Shown one piece after another: positions 46,516-56,121 of a DNA stretch of 64,000 nucleotides; the stretch's first letter is position 1; the number at the start of each line of letters is the position of its first letter. Made by a program: the position numbers and the translations under genes. Origin of the DNA: Bradyrhizobium jicamae (lineage in GTDB: Bacteria; Pseudomonadota; Alphaproteobacteria; Rhizobiales; Xanthobacteraceae). The stretch covers positions 62,001 through 126,000 of the forward strand of contig NZ_LLXZ01000059.1 of NCBI RefSeq assembly GCF_001440395.1, read 5' to 3'. Below the pieces are notes generated by a model. It ran no database searches. It saw nothing but the letters and a program-made list of their open reading frames with translations, and was not told the origin of the DNA.

Positions 46516-46895
46516 GCTCCGCACGGCTTCTTACCGGGCTCTCAATCATGGCCGCCGGGATGAAGTCGATGTGCAACTCAGACAGCGCGGACGAAATGCC
46601 AGATCAGACATGTCACAGATCGGGGCGCCGCCAGGGATCGCTTCCACCAGCTTGAGAGAGCGCAAGCACGAGGAATGTTTGGGGCGGGGTAGCCGTCAAT
46701 GGAAGGCGAGGCGAACTTCAGGTGTGGGCGATATTTCTCTGATCTGTCAATTCCAGGCAGGCGACAAGTAAGCGTCGTAGAGCTTCCTGTAGTTTTGCGT
46801 GGAGATCCCGGAGCCTCAGGCCCATGCCTGGTTGCATTCTTTCAAGGAGCTTGCCTGGCTCCCCTGGGGCGACCCGCTGAAGCAAGTTTGGACGA
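46516..46895. other. Intergenic region, nothing recognised
   Basis: 380 bp between two plus-strand genes. The translations are short and not protein-like. No terminator hairpin was noticed. Confidence 0.35.
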
Positions 46896-47933
46896 ATGAT
46901 GAACGTTTGGTTTGATCTTCATAACTCGCCCCACATTAACATGTTTCGAAAGCTTATTGGGGAGCTTCAAGGGAAACATGAAGTAGTTATAACGGCTCGA
47001 CCACTTGCGAACACGATTGATCTGTTGGAGCTACATCAGCTCAATTACGTGGTCGTCGGTAAGCACTACGGGGCCAACATCGCCAGAAAACTTCTAGGGT
47101 ATCCCGTCCGGGTGCGCGACTTGTATAGCTTTCTCAAGGACCGTTCAATTGACCTCGCAGTCTCGCAAAGCTCCTTCCATTCTCCGCTCGTCGCGCGACT
47201 TCTCGGCGCCCGGTCAATCTATCTGAACGACAATGAGCACGCACTTGGAAACGTGCCAGCATTCCTGTTCGCCGATGTGATCATGCTGCCGGAATTCCTT
47301 GATATCCGAAGCGTTCGCTGGCAGGGCGCTCGCGCGGCCAAGGTGCGACACTTTCCGGGAATAAAGGAAGGCATGTATCTATGGTACTTTGCCGATCAAT
47401 TCACGTCGCGACGCGCTGACAGGACGGCGCGAGACCAGCGCAGAACGGTCTACGTAAGGCCGGAGCCCTGGACAGCTCAGTACTACAAGAGTGAAATCAA
47501 CTTTCTGGATAGTCTTTTGCTTGGGCTTCGCGATCATGTCGCTTTGACAGTCCTCCCAAGAGGGCGTGCGCAGGGGGTACATTACAGAGACGAAAAATTC
47601 AAAGGCATACGCGTGGTCGACACCGCACTGGACCTGGCGGAAATAGCTCCGGACTGCGATCTGTTCATTGGCGCCGGTGGGACGATGACCAGGGAGATGG
47701 CGGTGCTCGGTATCCCAACGGTCTCAATCTATCGATCGGAGCTGCTCGATGTTGATCGTTACTTACTGCGGCGTGGATGTATGCAGCATCGGCCAGACCT
47801 TGACGCGGAAACAGCGCTGAAGATCCTTGACAAGGCCAACGAGCGCGGTCCGAACCTGGAATTGCTCGACAAGGGCAAAGTTGCCTACACCCAGCTGCAC
47901 TCGCTGATTCTCGAGCTAGGCGGCCGCCACTGA
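46896..47933 (+). CDS. DUF354 glycosyltransferase-like protein
   Basis: A 345-residue protein of the DUF354 family: it opens with NVWFDLHNSPHINMFRKLI, and the C-terminal half has FIGAGGTMTREMAVLGIPTVS, a GT-B-like nucleotide-sugar site. Family members are predicted glycosyltransferases or epimerase-like proteins found in archaeal and bacterial surface-sugar loci. It has no signal peptide. The donor sugar is unknown. Confidence 0.8.
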   Translation: MMNVWFDLHNSPHINMFRKLIGELQGKHEVVITARPLANTIDLLELHQLNYVVVGKHYGANIARKLLGYPVRVRDLYSFLKDRSIDLAVSQSSFHSPLVARLLGARSIYLNDNEHALGNVPAFLFADVIMLPEFLDIRSVRWQGARAAKVRHFPGIKEGMYLWYFADQFTSRRADRTARDQRRTVYVRPEPWTAQYYKSEINFLDSLLLGLRDHVALTVLPRGRAQGVHYRDEKFKGIRVVDTALDLAEIAPDCDLFIGAGGTMTREMAVLGIPTVSIYRSELLDVDRYLLRRGCMQHRPDLDAETALKILDKANERGPNLELLDKGKVAYTQLHSLILELGGRH

Positions 47934-48017
47934 CCGAGCTGACTTATGGCGTTTTTCGAGGCGAAGTGCATGTTTCTATCCGAGCATTTCGGCGGACAGA
48001 ATAGCAGGGGGGCGCAA

Positions 48018-48037
48018 TACTCACAATTGGGTAGCCA
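48018..48037. repeat. 20-bp exact repeat, copy 1
   Basis: TACTCACAATTGGGTAGCCA occurs here and again at 51591-51610, same strand. Both copies are 118-147 bp upstream of a plus-strand sugar-locus gene (deacetylase; second amidotransferase). Confidence 0.7.
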
Positions 48038-48183
48038 GAATGGCTCCAGTCGAACTCGGTCGAAGTGCTTTTATTCTCAATCCTCTCTTGCTTACACTTG
48101 CATCGAAATGCGAAGTGGCACGCTGCTCCTGCAGCGTGGTGACACCCCTGGTTGAATGGATTCCCGCTGCGAGGTCGTCTCAA

Positions 48184-49239
48184 TTGAAGCAGCTGTTTAA
48201 GAATGCCCTGTGTTATGCGATCGGGAGCGCTGGGCTCTTTCCCGTTTTTCGCAGGATCTTCGCCGGCAGGGCGGTGATCGTGATGTTCCACGAAATTCAA
48301 CAGGATTGTCGGTCGGAATTGAAGACCGGCACTTCGGTTGAACTTTTTGAATATTCGCTGAGTTGGCTGAAGCGGGAAGGATGGACAATTGTCAGCCTCG
48401 AGGAGTGCCTTGAGCGGCTGGCGAGGAATGACCGGTCACGCCGCTACGCGGTGCTCACTTTCGATGACGGGTACCGGGACAATGTCTCGGTGGCGCTTCC
48501 AATCCTCGAGCGCAACAACGCTCCATTCATGATGTACGTGCCGACCGCCGCGTTGACGCGAACCATGCAGTCCTGGTGGTTGGGATTACGCGAACTATTT
48601 CGCTCGAGAGAAGCAGTAACGATCGACGCGATGGGCGTTCGATTTCGTTGTCCTGACTTGCGGAGCAAGCAAGTCGCCCTGGGAAAAGTGGACGAGTGGG
48701 TGCATCAGGATTATGGGCGTGCCGCAGCGCTTGCGACGACATTCGAAAACGCCGGTATTTCCATGTCGTCGCTGAACGACCGATACTTCCTGGACGCGCG
48801 CGCGCTCCAAAGTCTGGCGCGTCACCCTCTCGCATCAATTGGCGGACACACAACCTCACATCAAGCGCTCGCAAACTTGGACGCGGCGGCAGCGAGGACC
48901 GAGTTGGTCGACAACCGCAACTATCTTGAGGACCTACTTCAAATGCCCGTTCGGCACCTCGCCTATCCATATGGCTCATGCGGTCTGCGAGAAGGGCATC
49001 TCGCCAATGAAGCGGGATATGTGAGCGCCGTAACAACGCGGCACGGTCAACTAAGCGACGACCGTATCGACCGCTTCGCGCTTCCCCGCATTGGGGTGAG
49101 CAGTGCGTTTGACTCGGAGAGTTCCTTCGCTGCTCGAATGAATGGGGTGCAGTTGGCGGCGCAAACGCTACTTGCGCGACGACCACATCGGCAGGGGGTG
49201 GAAGATGCTTCGCGCCAGGTTCGGCCGACAGCGGGCTGA
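48184..49239 (+). CDS. Polysaccharide deacetylase (NodB homology)
   Basis: About 351 residues from TTG 48184; the frame is open to ATG 48040, but those extra residues look non-native. The NodB signature is VLTFDDGYRDNVSVALPIL with the metal-binding Asp, then SIGGHTTSHQALANLD with the His pair, and LAYPYGSCG. It removes N- or O-acetyl groups from the exported or lipid-linked polysaccharide. The N-terminal hydrophobic patch may anchor it at the membrane. Confidence 0.82.
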   Translation: MKQLFKNALCYAIGSAGLFPVFRRIFAGRAVIVMFHEIQQDCRSELKTGTSVELFEYSLSWLKREGWTIVSLEECLERLARNDRSRRYAVLTFDDGYRDNVSVALPILERNNAPFMMYVPTAALTRTMQSWWLGLRELFRSREAVTIDAMGVRFRCPDLRSKQVALGKVDEWVHQDYGRAAALATTFENAGISMSSLNDRYFLDARALQSLARHPLASIGGHTTSHQALANLDAAAARTELVDNRNYLEDLLQMPVRHLAYPYGSCGLREGHLANEAGYVSAVTTRHGQLSDDRIDRFALPRIGVSSAFDSESSFAARMNGVQLAAQTLLARRPHRQGVEDASRQVRPTAG

Positions 49240-49339
49240 GACCACCGCAAGTCTCCGGAGGAGGTACCCGTCAACTGCGATCCGCCATCGTTGAGGCGAT
49301 CGCCGCTGCATACATCGCTGCTGTACAGGCAATCTGAAG

Positions 49340-49468
49340 CTACGACTCGCGGCTGCGAAGATCAGGTCGGTCGCGCGGACTGCAAGTGGTTACGGAATTC
49401 TGCTGATCGTGGACGACATTCAAACCGGCTGTGGTCGCACTAGCTCGTTCTTCAGTCTTGCGGGATGA
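49340..49468 (+). pseudogene. Class III aminotransferase (EctB-like) fragment
   Basis: About 42 residues are readable: GYGILLIVDDIQTGCGRTSS and FFSLAG before a stop. The IVDDIQ-GCGRTG-FFS pattern matches diaminobutyrate/ornithine-type class III aminotransferases. Nothing of the rest of the gene is adjacent. This is a small relic. Confidence 0.55.
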
Positions 49469-49499
49469 TGGCGATGTACGTTTTCGACATGCCAGCCTC

Positions 49500-50000
49500 T
49501 CAAGCAGGAATGGCGATGGAGTCTCGCGTGTAGTATCCGTCCTTGCTCCGTACGATACGCAAGTACTCTTGGGTTGGCATGACAACCGAGAGATCGAGTT
49601 CGCCGGCATTGAAGATCACTCGCTCCGTTTCAGCGATGGTCAGATCCAGTACGACACTCAAATCGACGTGAAAGGTGAAGGGAGGTACCGCCCCCATCAC
49701 GCAGCCGGTTAACTCGCGGGCCTTTTCCTCCGACGCGAACTGCACTCGCCGCGCGCCAAGCACGCTCCTTAGAAGTTTGAGATCGACACGCTTGTGGCCG
49801 GGAACGACCGCCAAATAATATCTCCTCGCCTCGAGGGTACGATCAATAGCTTCCAATACGAGCGATTTTGCTGCCTCTCGGAGATCATGGCCGCGGATGC
49901 GGCTGGCCGCCACGGTCTCCCCCATTGGAGGGTGCTTGATGAGCTCGTAACGGCATCCTTCGTGGTTAAGCATTGACAATATCCTGAAGCAGACACTCAT
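49500..50000 (-). CDS. YbaK/EbsC-type aminoacyl-tRNA deacylase-like protein
   Basis: A 166-residue protein from ATG 50000, preceded by the strong AAGGAGGT site at 50004-50012. The fold is seen in YELIKHPPMGETVAASRIRG, EAAKSLVLEA, YLAVVPGHKRVDLKLLRSV and FASEEKARELTGCVMGAVPP, the Lys and Gly positions of the YbaK domain. Members hydrolyse mischarged tRNAs, but copies near secondary-metabolite or sugar loci may have other roles. It does not share strand or spacing with its neighbours. Confidence 0.78.
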   Translation of the reverse strand: MSVCFRILSMLNHEGCRYELIKHPPMGETVAASRIRGHDLREAAKSLVLEAIDRTLEARRYYLAVVPGHKRVDLKLLRSVLGARRVQFASEEKARELTGCVMGAVPPFTFHVDLSVVLDLTIAETERVIFNAGELDLSVVMPTQEYLRIVRSKDGYYTRDSIAIPA

Positions 50001-50139
50001 ACTAACCTCCTTGCACAATAAGCCGACCCAGCGTTCGGCTAACTGCTAAATTGGCCGCAGCCGGCACAAGCGACATGCCTCGCGGAAGTACATTCAGAAA
50101 AAGTGCCTTTCCAAGAAACCAAATTGAAGGTGTCAGTGT

Positions 50140-51258
50140 TTACGCGAGTGTCTCCGGCTTTCGACAGCGTGCTGCCGTTCGCCAGATCGAGACCAGGCGC
50201 TTTACATAATTGTTGATTTCATATCGTTCCGCATGGTCGCGGCGGGCAGTGTCGCCCAGGCGCCGCCTCAACGCTCCATCTTCGAGCAGTTGATTGAGCG
50301 CATTGGCAAGCGCTTCGACGTCCCCAACAGGCACGAGGAGACCGTTGCGCTCGTGAGCAATGACTTCGGGAACGGCACCAACCGGTGTTGCGACCACAGC
50401 CACCCCGCAAGCAAAGGCCTCGATGACTGCCATTGGGAGACTTTCGACAAAGGATGGCAGCGCAAGAATGTCGGTCCGCTGCAGTAGCGCAGCGGTTTCC
50501 GAGGGACCAAGCCAGCCCGGAAACTCCACTCGGTCGGCGATCCCGAGCTGTCGCGCCTGCTCTCGGGTTTGCTGTATTTCTCCGCTTCCGGCTATGGTCG
50601 CGATCCAGTCGGTGCGGAGCGCTAGCTTTCCGAGCGCTTCGACGAGTTGTGGCACTCCCTTTTCTGGAAGAATGAAACCGAGGAAGGTAATACGAATCCG
50701 CTCGGATTCCGACCGGCCTCGACCTGGCTGAATCGGAGACGTACTTGCGTTCGGAAGGATCGTGATTTTATCTCGAAGGCTGGGAAGCCGATCGAGAATG
50801 ACGCGCGCACCATAGTCGCCCAGCACAATAATCGCTGCACTATCCACGAACAATCGGTTGATGTTTCGGCGTAAATATGTCCCGGCGTTTGTCCAGAATT
50901 CATCAAACTGACCGGCGTGAAGATGAACGACATAGGGAATACCGAGAAAGCGGGCTATGGCTGCGAGGATCAACTTGCGGTACACGCTCCCGCGAAATGA
51001 GAGGTGCATGTGGATCAGGTCAACCTCGCCACGCCCGGCAGCAACAAGAAAATGGACTAGCGCCTGCGCAAAAAGCACGACTGCCCAATAGATATTCTTC
51101 TGTCCCCTGGTTATCAGTCGCTCGGCCTTGACGCCAAGATCTCCGCGTTGATCGATTGTATCGATAATGAGATCAGTGACGCGATCAATTCCTCCTCGCC
51201 CGTGCGGGCCGTAGGGCGTAGCTACGATCAAGCGAAGGGTACCCTGGGTCGCACTCAT
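50140..51258 (-). CDS. GT4-family glycosyltransferase
   Basis: About 372 residues. It starts LRLIVATPYGPHGRGGIDRV, the acceptor half of a GT-B fold. The donor half has RITFLGFILPEKGVPQLVEAL and SFVESLPMAVIEAFACGVAVV with the EX7E motif typical of GT4 retaining enzymes. It adds a sugar to the lipid-linked repeat unit on the cytoplasmic side. A GTG at 51267 is an alternative start. Confidence 0.85.
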   Translation of the reverse strand: MSATQGTLRLIVATPYGPHGRGGIDRVTDLIIDTIDQRGDLGVKAERLITRGQKNIYWAVVLFAQALVHFLVAAGRGEVDLIHMHLSFRGSVYRKLILAAIARFLGIPYVVHLHAGQFDEFWTNAGTYLRRNINRLFVDSAAIIVLGDYGARVILDRLPSLRDKITILPNASTSPIQPGRGRSESERIRITFLGFILPEKGVPQLVEALGKLALRTDWIATIAGSGEIQQTREQARQLGIADRVEFPGWLGPSETAALLQRTDILALPSFVESLPMAVIEAFACGVAVVATPVGAVPEVIAHERNGLLVPVGDVEALANALNQLLEDGALRRRLGDTARRDHAERYEINNYVKRLVSIWRTAARCRKPETLA

Positions 51259-51267
51259 CAAATACAC

Positions 51268-51727
51268 CGAAATCCGTCATCACGCTTGAGGCGGAGCCAT
51301 CCTCGACAATTCCCGCCTAAGCCTGCTTGATTGGACTACGTGGGGAGGACAGACGTGCGGCCTGCTTTATAGCGACAGTCCGCAGAACACGATTGCGCAG
51401 TCTTCCCGCGGTTCGCCCGGACGTTCGTCGTACCGAGACGACGTTCGCTCCGATAGTCGCGCTACTAACCATCCTAGCCGCCTCGTCAAAATTTGCAAAT
51501 TCGGGAGCGATTGCGGATGTGGTCGGCCTCCGTGTTCACGTTGCGGGCTTGCACGGACGGCAGCGATCGAGAATCGGTTCGTCACCGAGTTACTCACAAT
51601 TGGGTAGCCACTCAGCCCCAGGCAACAACCTTGCTAGACCGTATGATTGATAGCTTAATCGGAACGGTTATCAGAACAGTGGCATGACAAGTATCATCTG
51701 AATATCGTCCAGATGAGGCATTTAGCG
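51268..51727. other. Intergenic region with 20-bp repeat
   Basis: 460 bp between the divergent glycosyltransferase and amidotransferase genes. It holds the second copy of the 20-bp repeat at 51591-51610; otherwise no gene was recognised. Confidence 0.45.
51591..51610. repeat. 20-bp exact repeat, copy 2
   Basis: Identical to 48018-48037. It lies 118 bp upstream of the second amidotransferase start. The flanks differ between the two copies, so the conserved unit is about 20 bp. Confidence 0.7.
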
Positions 51728-53605
51728 ATGTGTGGGATATTCGGATGGGTTCTTGGGGCCGCGAAGGACGAAGATCGCGAGACTCTTATCAGCCTTACGG
51801 ATTTGATGTTCCATCGGGGGCCAGACGGCTCCGGCTACTGGTTTCACAGGACGCTTGATGAGCGGTTTCAAATCGGCTTCGGCCACCGCCGGCTTTCGAT
51901 TATTGACATCGGTGGCGGTGCGCAACCAATGTCGAGTGAGGATGGCCGATTCACGCTAATCTTCAACGGCGAGATCTATAACTATATCGAACTGCGACAG
52001 GAGCTCGTTGCCCTTGGGCACAGGTTTCGCACGAACTCGGACACCGAGGTGCTCATTGAAGCATATCGCGCCTGGCAGCTCGATGCAGTTCGAAGATTTC
52101 GCGGCATGTTCGGCTTTGCGCTTTGGGATGAAGCAGAGCAGCGGCTAATACTTGCCCGTGATGCCTTCGGCAAGAAACCCCTGTTTCTCGCCGAGCTGAA
52201 GGGTATTCTTCTCTTCGGCTCGGAGATTGAGCCGCTCGTTCAGTTTCCGGGCCTTAACCGGGCGTTCGATTCCGAAGCACTCGGTCAGTATCTTCTCAAT
52301 CGCTATGTTCCGGGGCCTTCCACGTTTTTTCATGCGGTAAAGAAGCTGCAGCCTGGTCACTATGCCGTATGGCAGAACGGAACGCTGAAGACCACTCGCT
52401 ATTTTACGCCACCGTTTGCGACGACAGTGCCGGATATCAAATCATTCTCTGATGCAGTTGGTTTGTTTGAAGGAGCATTCGATGAGGCCGTCCGAATTCG
52501 CATGCGCAGCGACGCGCCGTTCGGCGCCTATCTTTCGGGCGGTATCGACTCGTCGGCGATCGTCGCAACCATGGTTAAACATAGCGCGGCTCCTGTACGA
52601 ACCTTCTCGGTAGGCTTTCGGGAAAAAGAGTACTCGGAGCTCGATCATGCGCGTGTGATTTCAGATCAGTTTGGCACAATTCACAGTGAGCTGTTCGTCG
52701 AGCCCGACAGCTTCATGAAGCACTGGCCAACCGCCGTCTTGCGGCGTGGTGCCCCTGTCAGCGAAACGTCTGACATCCCGATCTTGCTGCTTTCGGAGAT
52801 GGCCTCCAGTAGCGTGAAGATGGTACTCACCGGAGAAGGGTCCGATGAGTTGATGGGGGGATATCCGAAGCATCGGGCAGAGCAATGGATAGGTTTGTAC
52901 CAATGGCTGATGCCGCCCCTCGTGCACGAGCGGCTGATCTATCCGCTGGTGCGGTCCTTGCCCTATGGGATGAGGCGCGCAAAGGTTCTTGCGTTGGCCG
53001 CGGGCGAGCGCGACCTTGTGAACCGCATGCGGGCATGGTTCGGCGGCACTTCGGTTGCTGAAGCTGAGGCGATACTAGGTCGGCCGTTGTCGACAACGCC
53101 GCCGGACGTCTACCCATACTCGTCTGGGCTCAAATCCAGTCTACGGCGTACATTATTCTTCGATCAAACATCCTGGCTACCAGATGATCTGTTGGAACGA
53201 GGCGATCGGATGATGATGGCGGGGTCGATCGAAGGCCGGATGCCTTTTATGGATACGATACTGGCCGGTGTCGTCGCGCGCTTCCCGGATGAATTTCTAA
53301 CGGGAGGCAAGGGCGGTAAGACGGTGCTGCGAGCGGCAATGGACAAGATCCTTCCAGCGGAAATCGTGCGGCGGAAGAAAGTCGGATTCCGTGTGCCAAT
53401 CGGGGAATGGTTTAGAGGCCCATACCGTGATTTCGTCCAGGACATGCTGGTGAGCGAAACGACCAGTCTGGCACAAATGATAAACGCCCCGAAGCTTCGG
53501 AGGCTTGTTACAGAGCATCTCAACGGTCAACAGAACCACGAAAAAATTCTTTGGTCATTGATAAATCTGGAACTCTTCTTGCGCACATTCAAGATAGCGA
53601 ACTGA
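51728..53605 (+). CDS. Asparagine-synthetase-like amidotransferase (second copy)
   Basis: A 625-residue AsnB-type protein. MCGIFGWVLG exposes the catalytic Cys2, so the start is set at 51728 although the frame opens at 51713. Glutaminase motifs are HRGPDGSGYW and FNGEIYNYIELR; the synthetase PPi loop is LSGGIDSSAIVATM, with LTGEGSDELMGGYPKH. It differs in length and sequence from the copy at 41883, so the two probably modify different substrates rather than being a recent duplication. Confidence 0.88.
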   Translation: MCGIFGWVLGAAKDEDRETLISLTDLMFHRGPDGSGYWFHRTLDERFQIGFGHRRLSIIDIGGGAQPMSSEDGRFTLIFNGEIYNYIELRQELVALGHRFRTNSDTEVLIEAYRAWQLDAVRRFRGMFGFALWDEAEQRLILARDAFGKKPLFLAELKGILLFGSEIEPLVQFPGLNRAFDSEALGQYLLNRYVPGPSTFFHAVKKLQPGHYAVWQNGTLKTTRYFTPPFATTVPDIKSFSDAVGLFEGAFDEAVRIRMRSDAPFGAYLSGGIDSSAIVATMVKHSAAPVRTFSVGFREKEYSELDHARVISDQFGTIHSELFVEPDSFMKHWPTAVLRRGAPVSETSDIPILLLSEMASSSVKMVLTGEGSDELMGGYPKHRAEQWIGLYQWLMPPLVHERLIYPLVRSLPYGMRRAKVLALAAGERDLVNRMRAWFGGTSVAEAEAILGRPLSTTPPDVYPYSSGLKSSLRRTLFFDQTSWLPDDLLERGDRMMMAGSIEGRMPFMDTILAGVVARFPDEFLTGGKGGKTVLRAAMDKILPAEIVRRKKVGFRVPIGEWFRGPYRDFVQDMLVSETTSLAQMINAPKLRRLVTEHLNGQQNHEKILWSLINLELFLRTFKIAN

Positions 53606-53757
53606 GAGAAGCCGGCTCTTGCTTTTGAATCCATTTGCAGAATCATACGAAGCCAGCTGCGCTAGTTGCACTAGCGGCGATATTTACAACTGCGTGAAAC
53701 AGTCCTCTTTCGCCAGTGGGCGTGACCACCACGACATTGATCGGCGACGCAGATTTC

Positions 53758-56121
53758 CTATGAAACTTGTCGAACATCTGGCCGCGAGCGAGATCGTCCA
53801 TCATTTGTGCGTCGCGATTGAGTGCCGATACGGGTTTTCCTGGCCCGAACGGCCACCGGCCGGCCCTGGGTCACCTCGGTGTCGGCGTTGATCAGTTTTT
53901 CAAACGAAAGCAGCGGGGATACGAACGTCCTGGATGCGTAGACCTTATGATTCGAAAGGACAACCAACACGTCCGCCCAGCCATCGACTTCTTCGATGGG
54001 GAAGAGCTCGAGGTCCCAATCCTTCACAAGGGGATCGTGGCAGCGGATTTCGTATCTTTTCGAGAGAAGCCTTGCGACCTCCAAAGCCGGAGTTTCGCGA
54101 GCATCGTCGACGTCCGGCTTATAACTCACTCCCAAAATTCCGATTTTCGTGGTGGACGGGGCGATCTTGCTTTGAATTCGCTCGGCAGTGTGCTTCGGCA
54201 TCCCGTCGTTCAGTTCGCGCGCCGTTCTAATGAGGTTCAGGTCGCCGCCAACGTCCTCGGTCAAGAACCACGGATCGATGGCGATGCAGTGGCCACCGAC
54301 GCCGATTCCCGGTTGCAGAATGTTGACGCGCGGATGCTTGTTCGCAAGCTGAATAGCAGCTGAGACGTCGAACGTGAATTCATCGGCAATCAGCGAGAAT
54401 TCGTTCGCGAGCGCGATGTTGACGTCACGGAATGTGTTTTCCATGAGTTTTACGCACTCCGCGGTCACGAGGTTTGTCTGGTGAATTGCCCCCTCCGTGA
54501 ATGTCGAATAAAGGCGGGCCGCTCTCTGGGCCGCTTCGGGAGACGTAGCACCAATGATGCGGTCATTGTGCACGATCTCATGTAGCGTGTTCCCGGGAAT
54601 CGCGCGCTCCGGGCAATGCGCGACTTCGACCCTCAAATGTTTCGATTGAAGGAGTGGAAGTACGAAATCTTCACAGGTCTTCGGCTTGATTGTCGATTCG
54701 ATGATGAGGAGATTACCGTTTTTCATAACGGGGAGCAGGCTGTTCACAGCCGAAAGAACGAAGGACAAATCGCATTTCTTGTTCTTATGTGGAGTCGGTA
54801 CGGCCACGACGAAAACGTCCGCCGCCGCCGGTGCGGTCTGCGCTTTGAAGCGTCCAGTTTTCAAGGCCGTTGTCAATAATTCGGGAATGCCGCGTTCTTC
54901 AAACGGGCAGTGGCCACCGTTGATCTCGTCGACTTTCTTCGCGTTGAGGTCAAAGCCGGCAACCGTTATGCCAGCGTTCGCAAACAACAAGGCGGTCGGA
55001 AGCCCCATGTAGCCCAGACCAGCAACGCAAACAGTATCCTGCGTCTGAGGTGCCGGCTGCTGCACATGCTGGCCCATGATGATGTCGAGAATTCGTTGAG
55101 CGGTGTGGCCGTCTCCAAACGGATTCGTCCAAGGGGTCATTGGGCGATTGAGCGCTGCGACCATCGCGTCCGCGTTTCGGTGTACCAAAACATTCGCGCC
55201 GACGTCGACGGTTTCTGGCCGTTCTGTGCGATCGCGAATCGTCACGCAGGGTACGCCGAGAATACAAGCTTCTTCCTGAATTCCGCCGGAGTCGGTAATA
55301 ACCGCCGCGCAGTTAGAGAGCAGATTCAGGAAATCCGAATATCCGACGGGATCGGTCCAGATCAAATTCCCAGGCAGCTCAATCTTGTTTTCCTTGAGAA
55401 CCTTCTGTGTGCGATAGTGGATCGGCCAACAAACCCGGCCGGGGATTTTCGCTATCAGTTGGATGATTTCCCTCAGTGCATCCGGAGCATCGACGTTCGC
55501 CGCCCGGTGGGACGTAAGGAGGTAGTATCTCTTGGTTTGCAGTTTCAATGCCGAAAGAATCGTACTCGTTTTCTCGGCGTGAACCCGGTGAGAAAGCAGA
55601 GCGTCGACGATCGTGTTGCCAACCTTGAAGATCTTCGAGTCCGGAAGACCTTCCTTTTTCAGGTGACCGACCTGCAAGTCGGTGACGGCAAAAAGATAAT
55701 CCGAAATATGATCGGCGATGATTCGGTTGCTCTCTTCCGGCATCGTTTGGTCAAACGAGCGCAATCCGGCCTCGACGTGCCCGACCTTGATGTTAAGCTT
55801 GTGCGCCGCGAGTGCGCCAGCCACTACGGTGTTGGTATCTCCTTGAACGAGCAATAGATCAGGCTTTTCCGACATCAGGATCGGCTCAAGTGCGATCAAT
55901 ATGCGGCCCGTTTGGTTCGCGTGACCGCCGGAGCCGACATTCAAGTTGTATTTCGGCGCCGGAAGATCAAGTTCCGAGAAGAAGATTCCGTCGAGCTTTT
56001 CCGAATAATGTTGCTTCGAATGAATGATGAAGTAATCGAGCTTTCGCTTCCGGCATTCGCGAATGACCGGCGCCATCTTGATGATTTCCGGACGAGTGCC
56101 AACGAGAATGGTGATCTTCAT
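53758..56121 (-). CDS. WecB-WecC fusion: UDP-GlcNAc 2-epimerase + UDP-ManNAc dehydrogenase
   Basis: A 787-residue fusion. Residues 1-348 are the non-hydrolysing epimerase (ILVGTRPEIIKMAPVI, GHVEAGLRS, TDSGGIQEEA). Residues 362-735 are the UDP-sugar dehydrogenase (VCVAGLGYMGLPTALLFAN, the catalytic Cys in GIGVGGHCIAIDPWFL, and LGVSYKPDVDDARETP). Together they convert UDP-GlcNAc to UDP-ManNAcA. The genes are usually separate. The last 50 or so residues, after LINADTEV, look non-homologous (Arg/Ser-rich), suggesting a changed 3' end. Repeat copy 2 lies about 135 bp upstream. Confidence 0.88.
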   Translation of the reverse strand: MKITILVGTRPEIIKMAPVIRECRKRKLDYFIIHSKQHYSEKLDGIFFSELDLPAPKYNLNVGSGGHANQTGRILIALEPILMSEKPDLLLVQGDTNTVVAGALAAHKLNIKVGHVEAGLRSFDQTMPEESNRIIADHISDYLFAVTDLQVGHLKKEGLPDSKIFKVGNTIVDALLSHRVHAEKTSTILSALKLQTKRYYLLTSHRAANVDAPDALREIIQLIAKIPGRVCWPIHYRTQKVLKENKIELPGNLIWTDPVGYSDFLNLLSNCAAVITDSGGIQEEACILGVPCVTIRDRTERPETVDVGANVLVHRNADAMVAALNRPMTPWTNPFGDGHTAQRILDIIMGQHVQQPAPQTQDTVCVAGLGYMGLPTALLFANAGITVAGFDLNAKKVDEINGGHCPFEERGIPELLTTALKTGRFKAQTAPAAADVFVVAVPTPHKNKKCDLSFVLSAVNSLLPVMKNGNLLIIESTIKPKTCEDFVLPLLQSKHLRVEVAHCPERAIPGNTLHEIVHNDRIIGATSPEAAQRAARLYSTFTEGAIHQTNLVTAECVKLMENTFRDVNIALANEFSLIADEFTFDVSAAIQLANKHPRVNILQPGIGVGGHCIAIDPWFLTEDVGGDLNLIRTARELNDGMPKHTAERIQSKIAPSTTKIGILGVSYKPDVDDARETPALEVARLLSKRYEIRCHDPLVKDWDLELFPIEEVDGWADVLVVLSNHKVYASRTFVSPLLSFEKLINADTEVTQGRPVAVRARKTRIGTQSRRTNDGRSRSRPDVRQVS

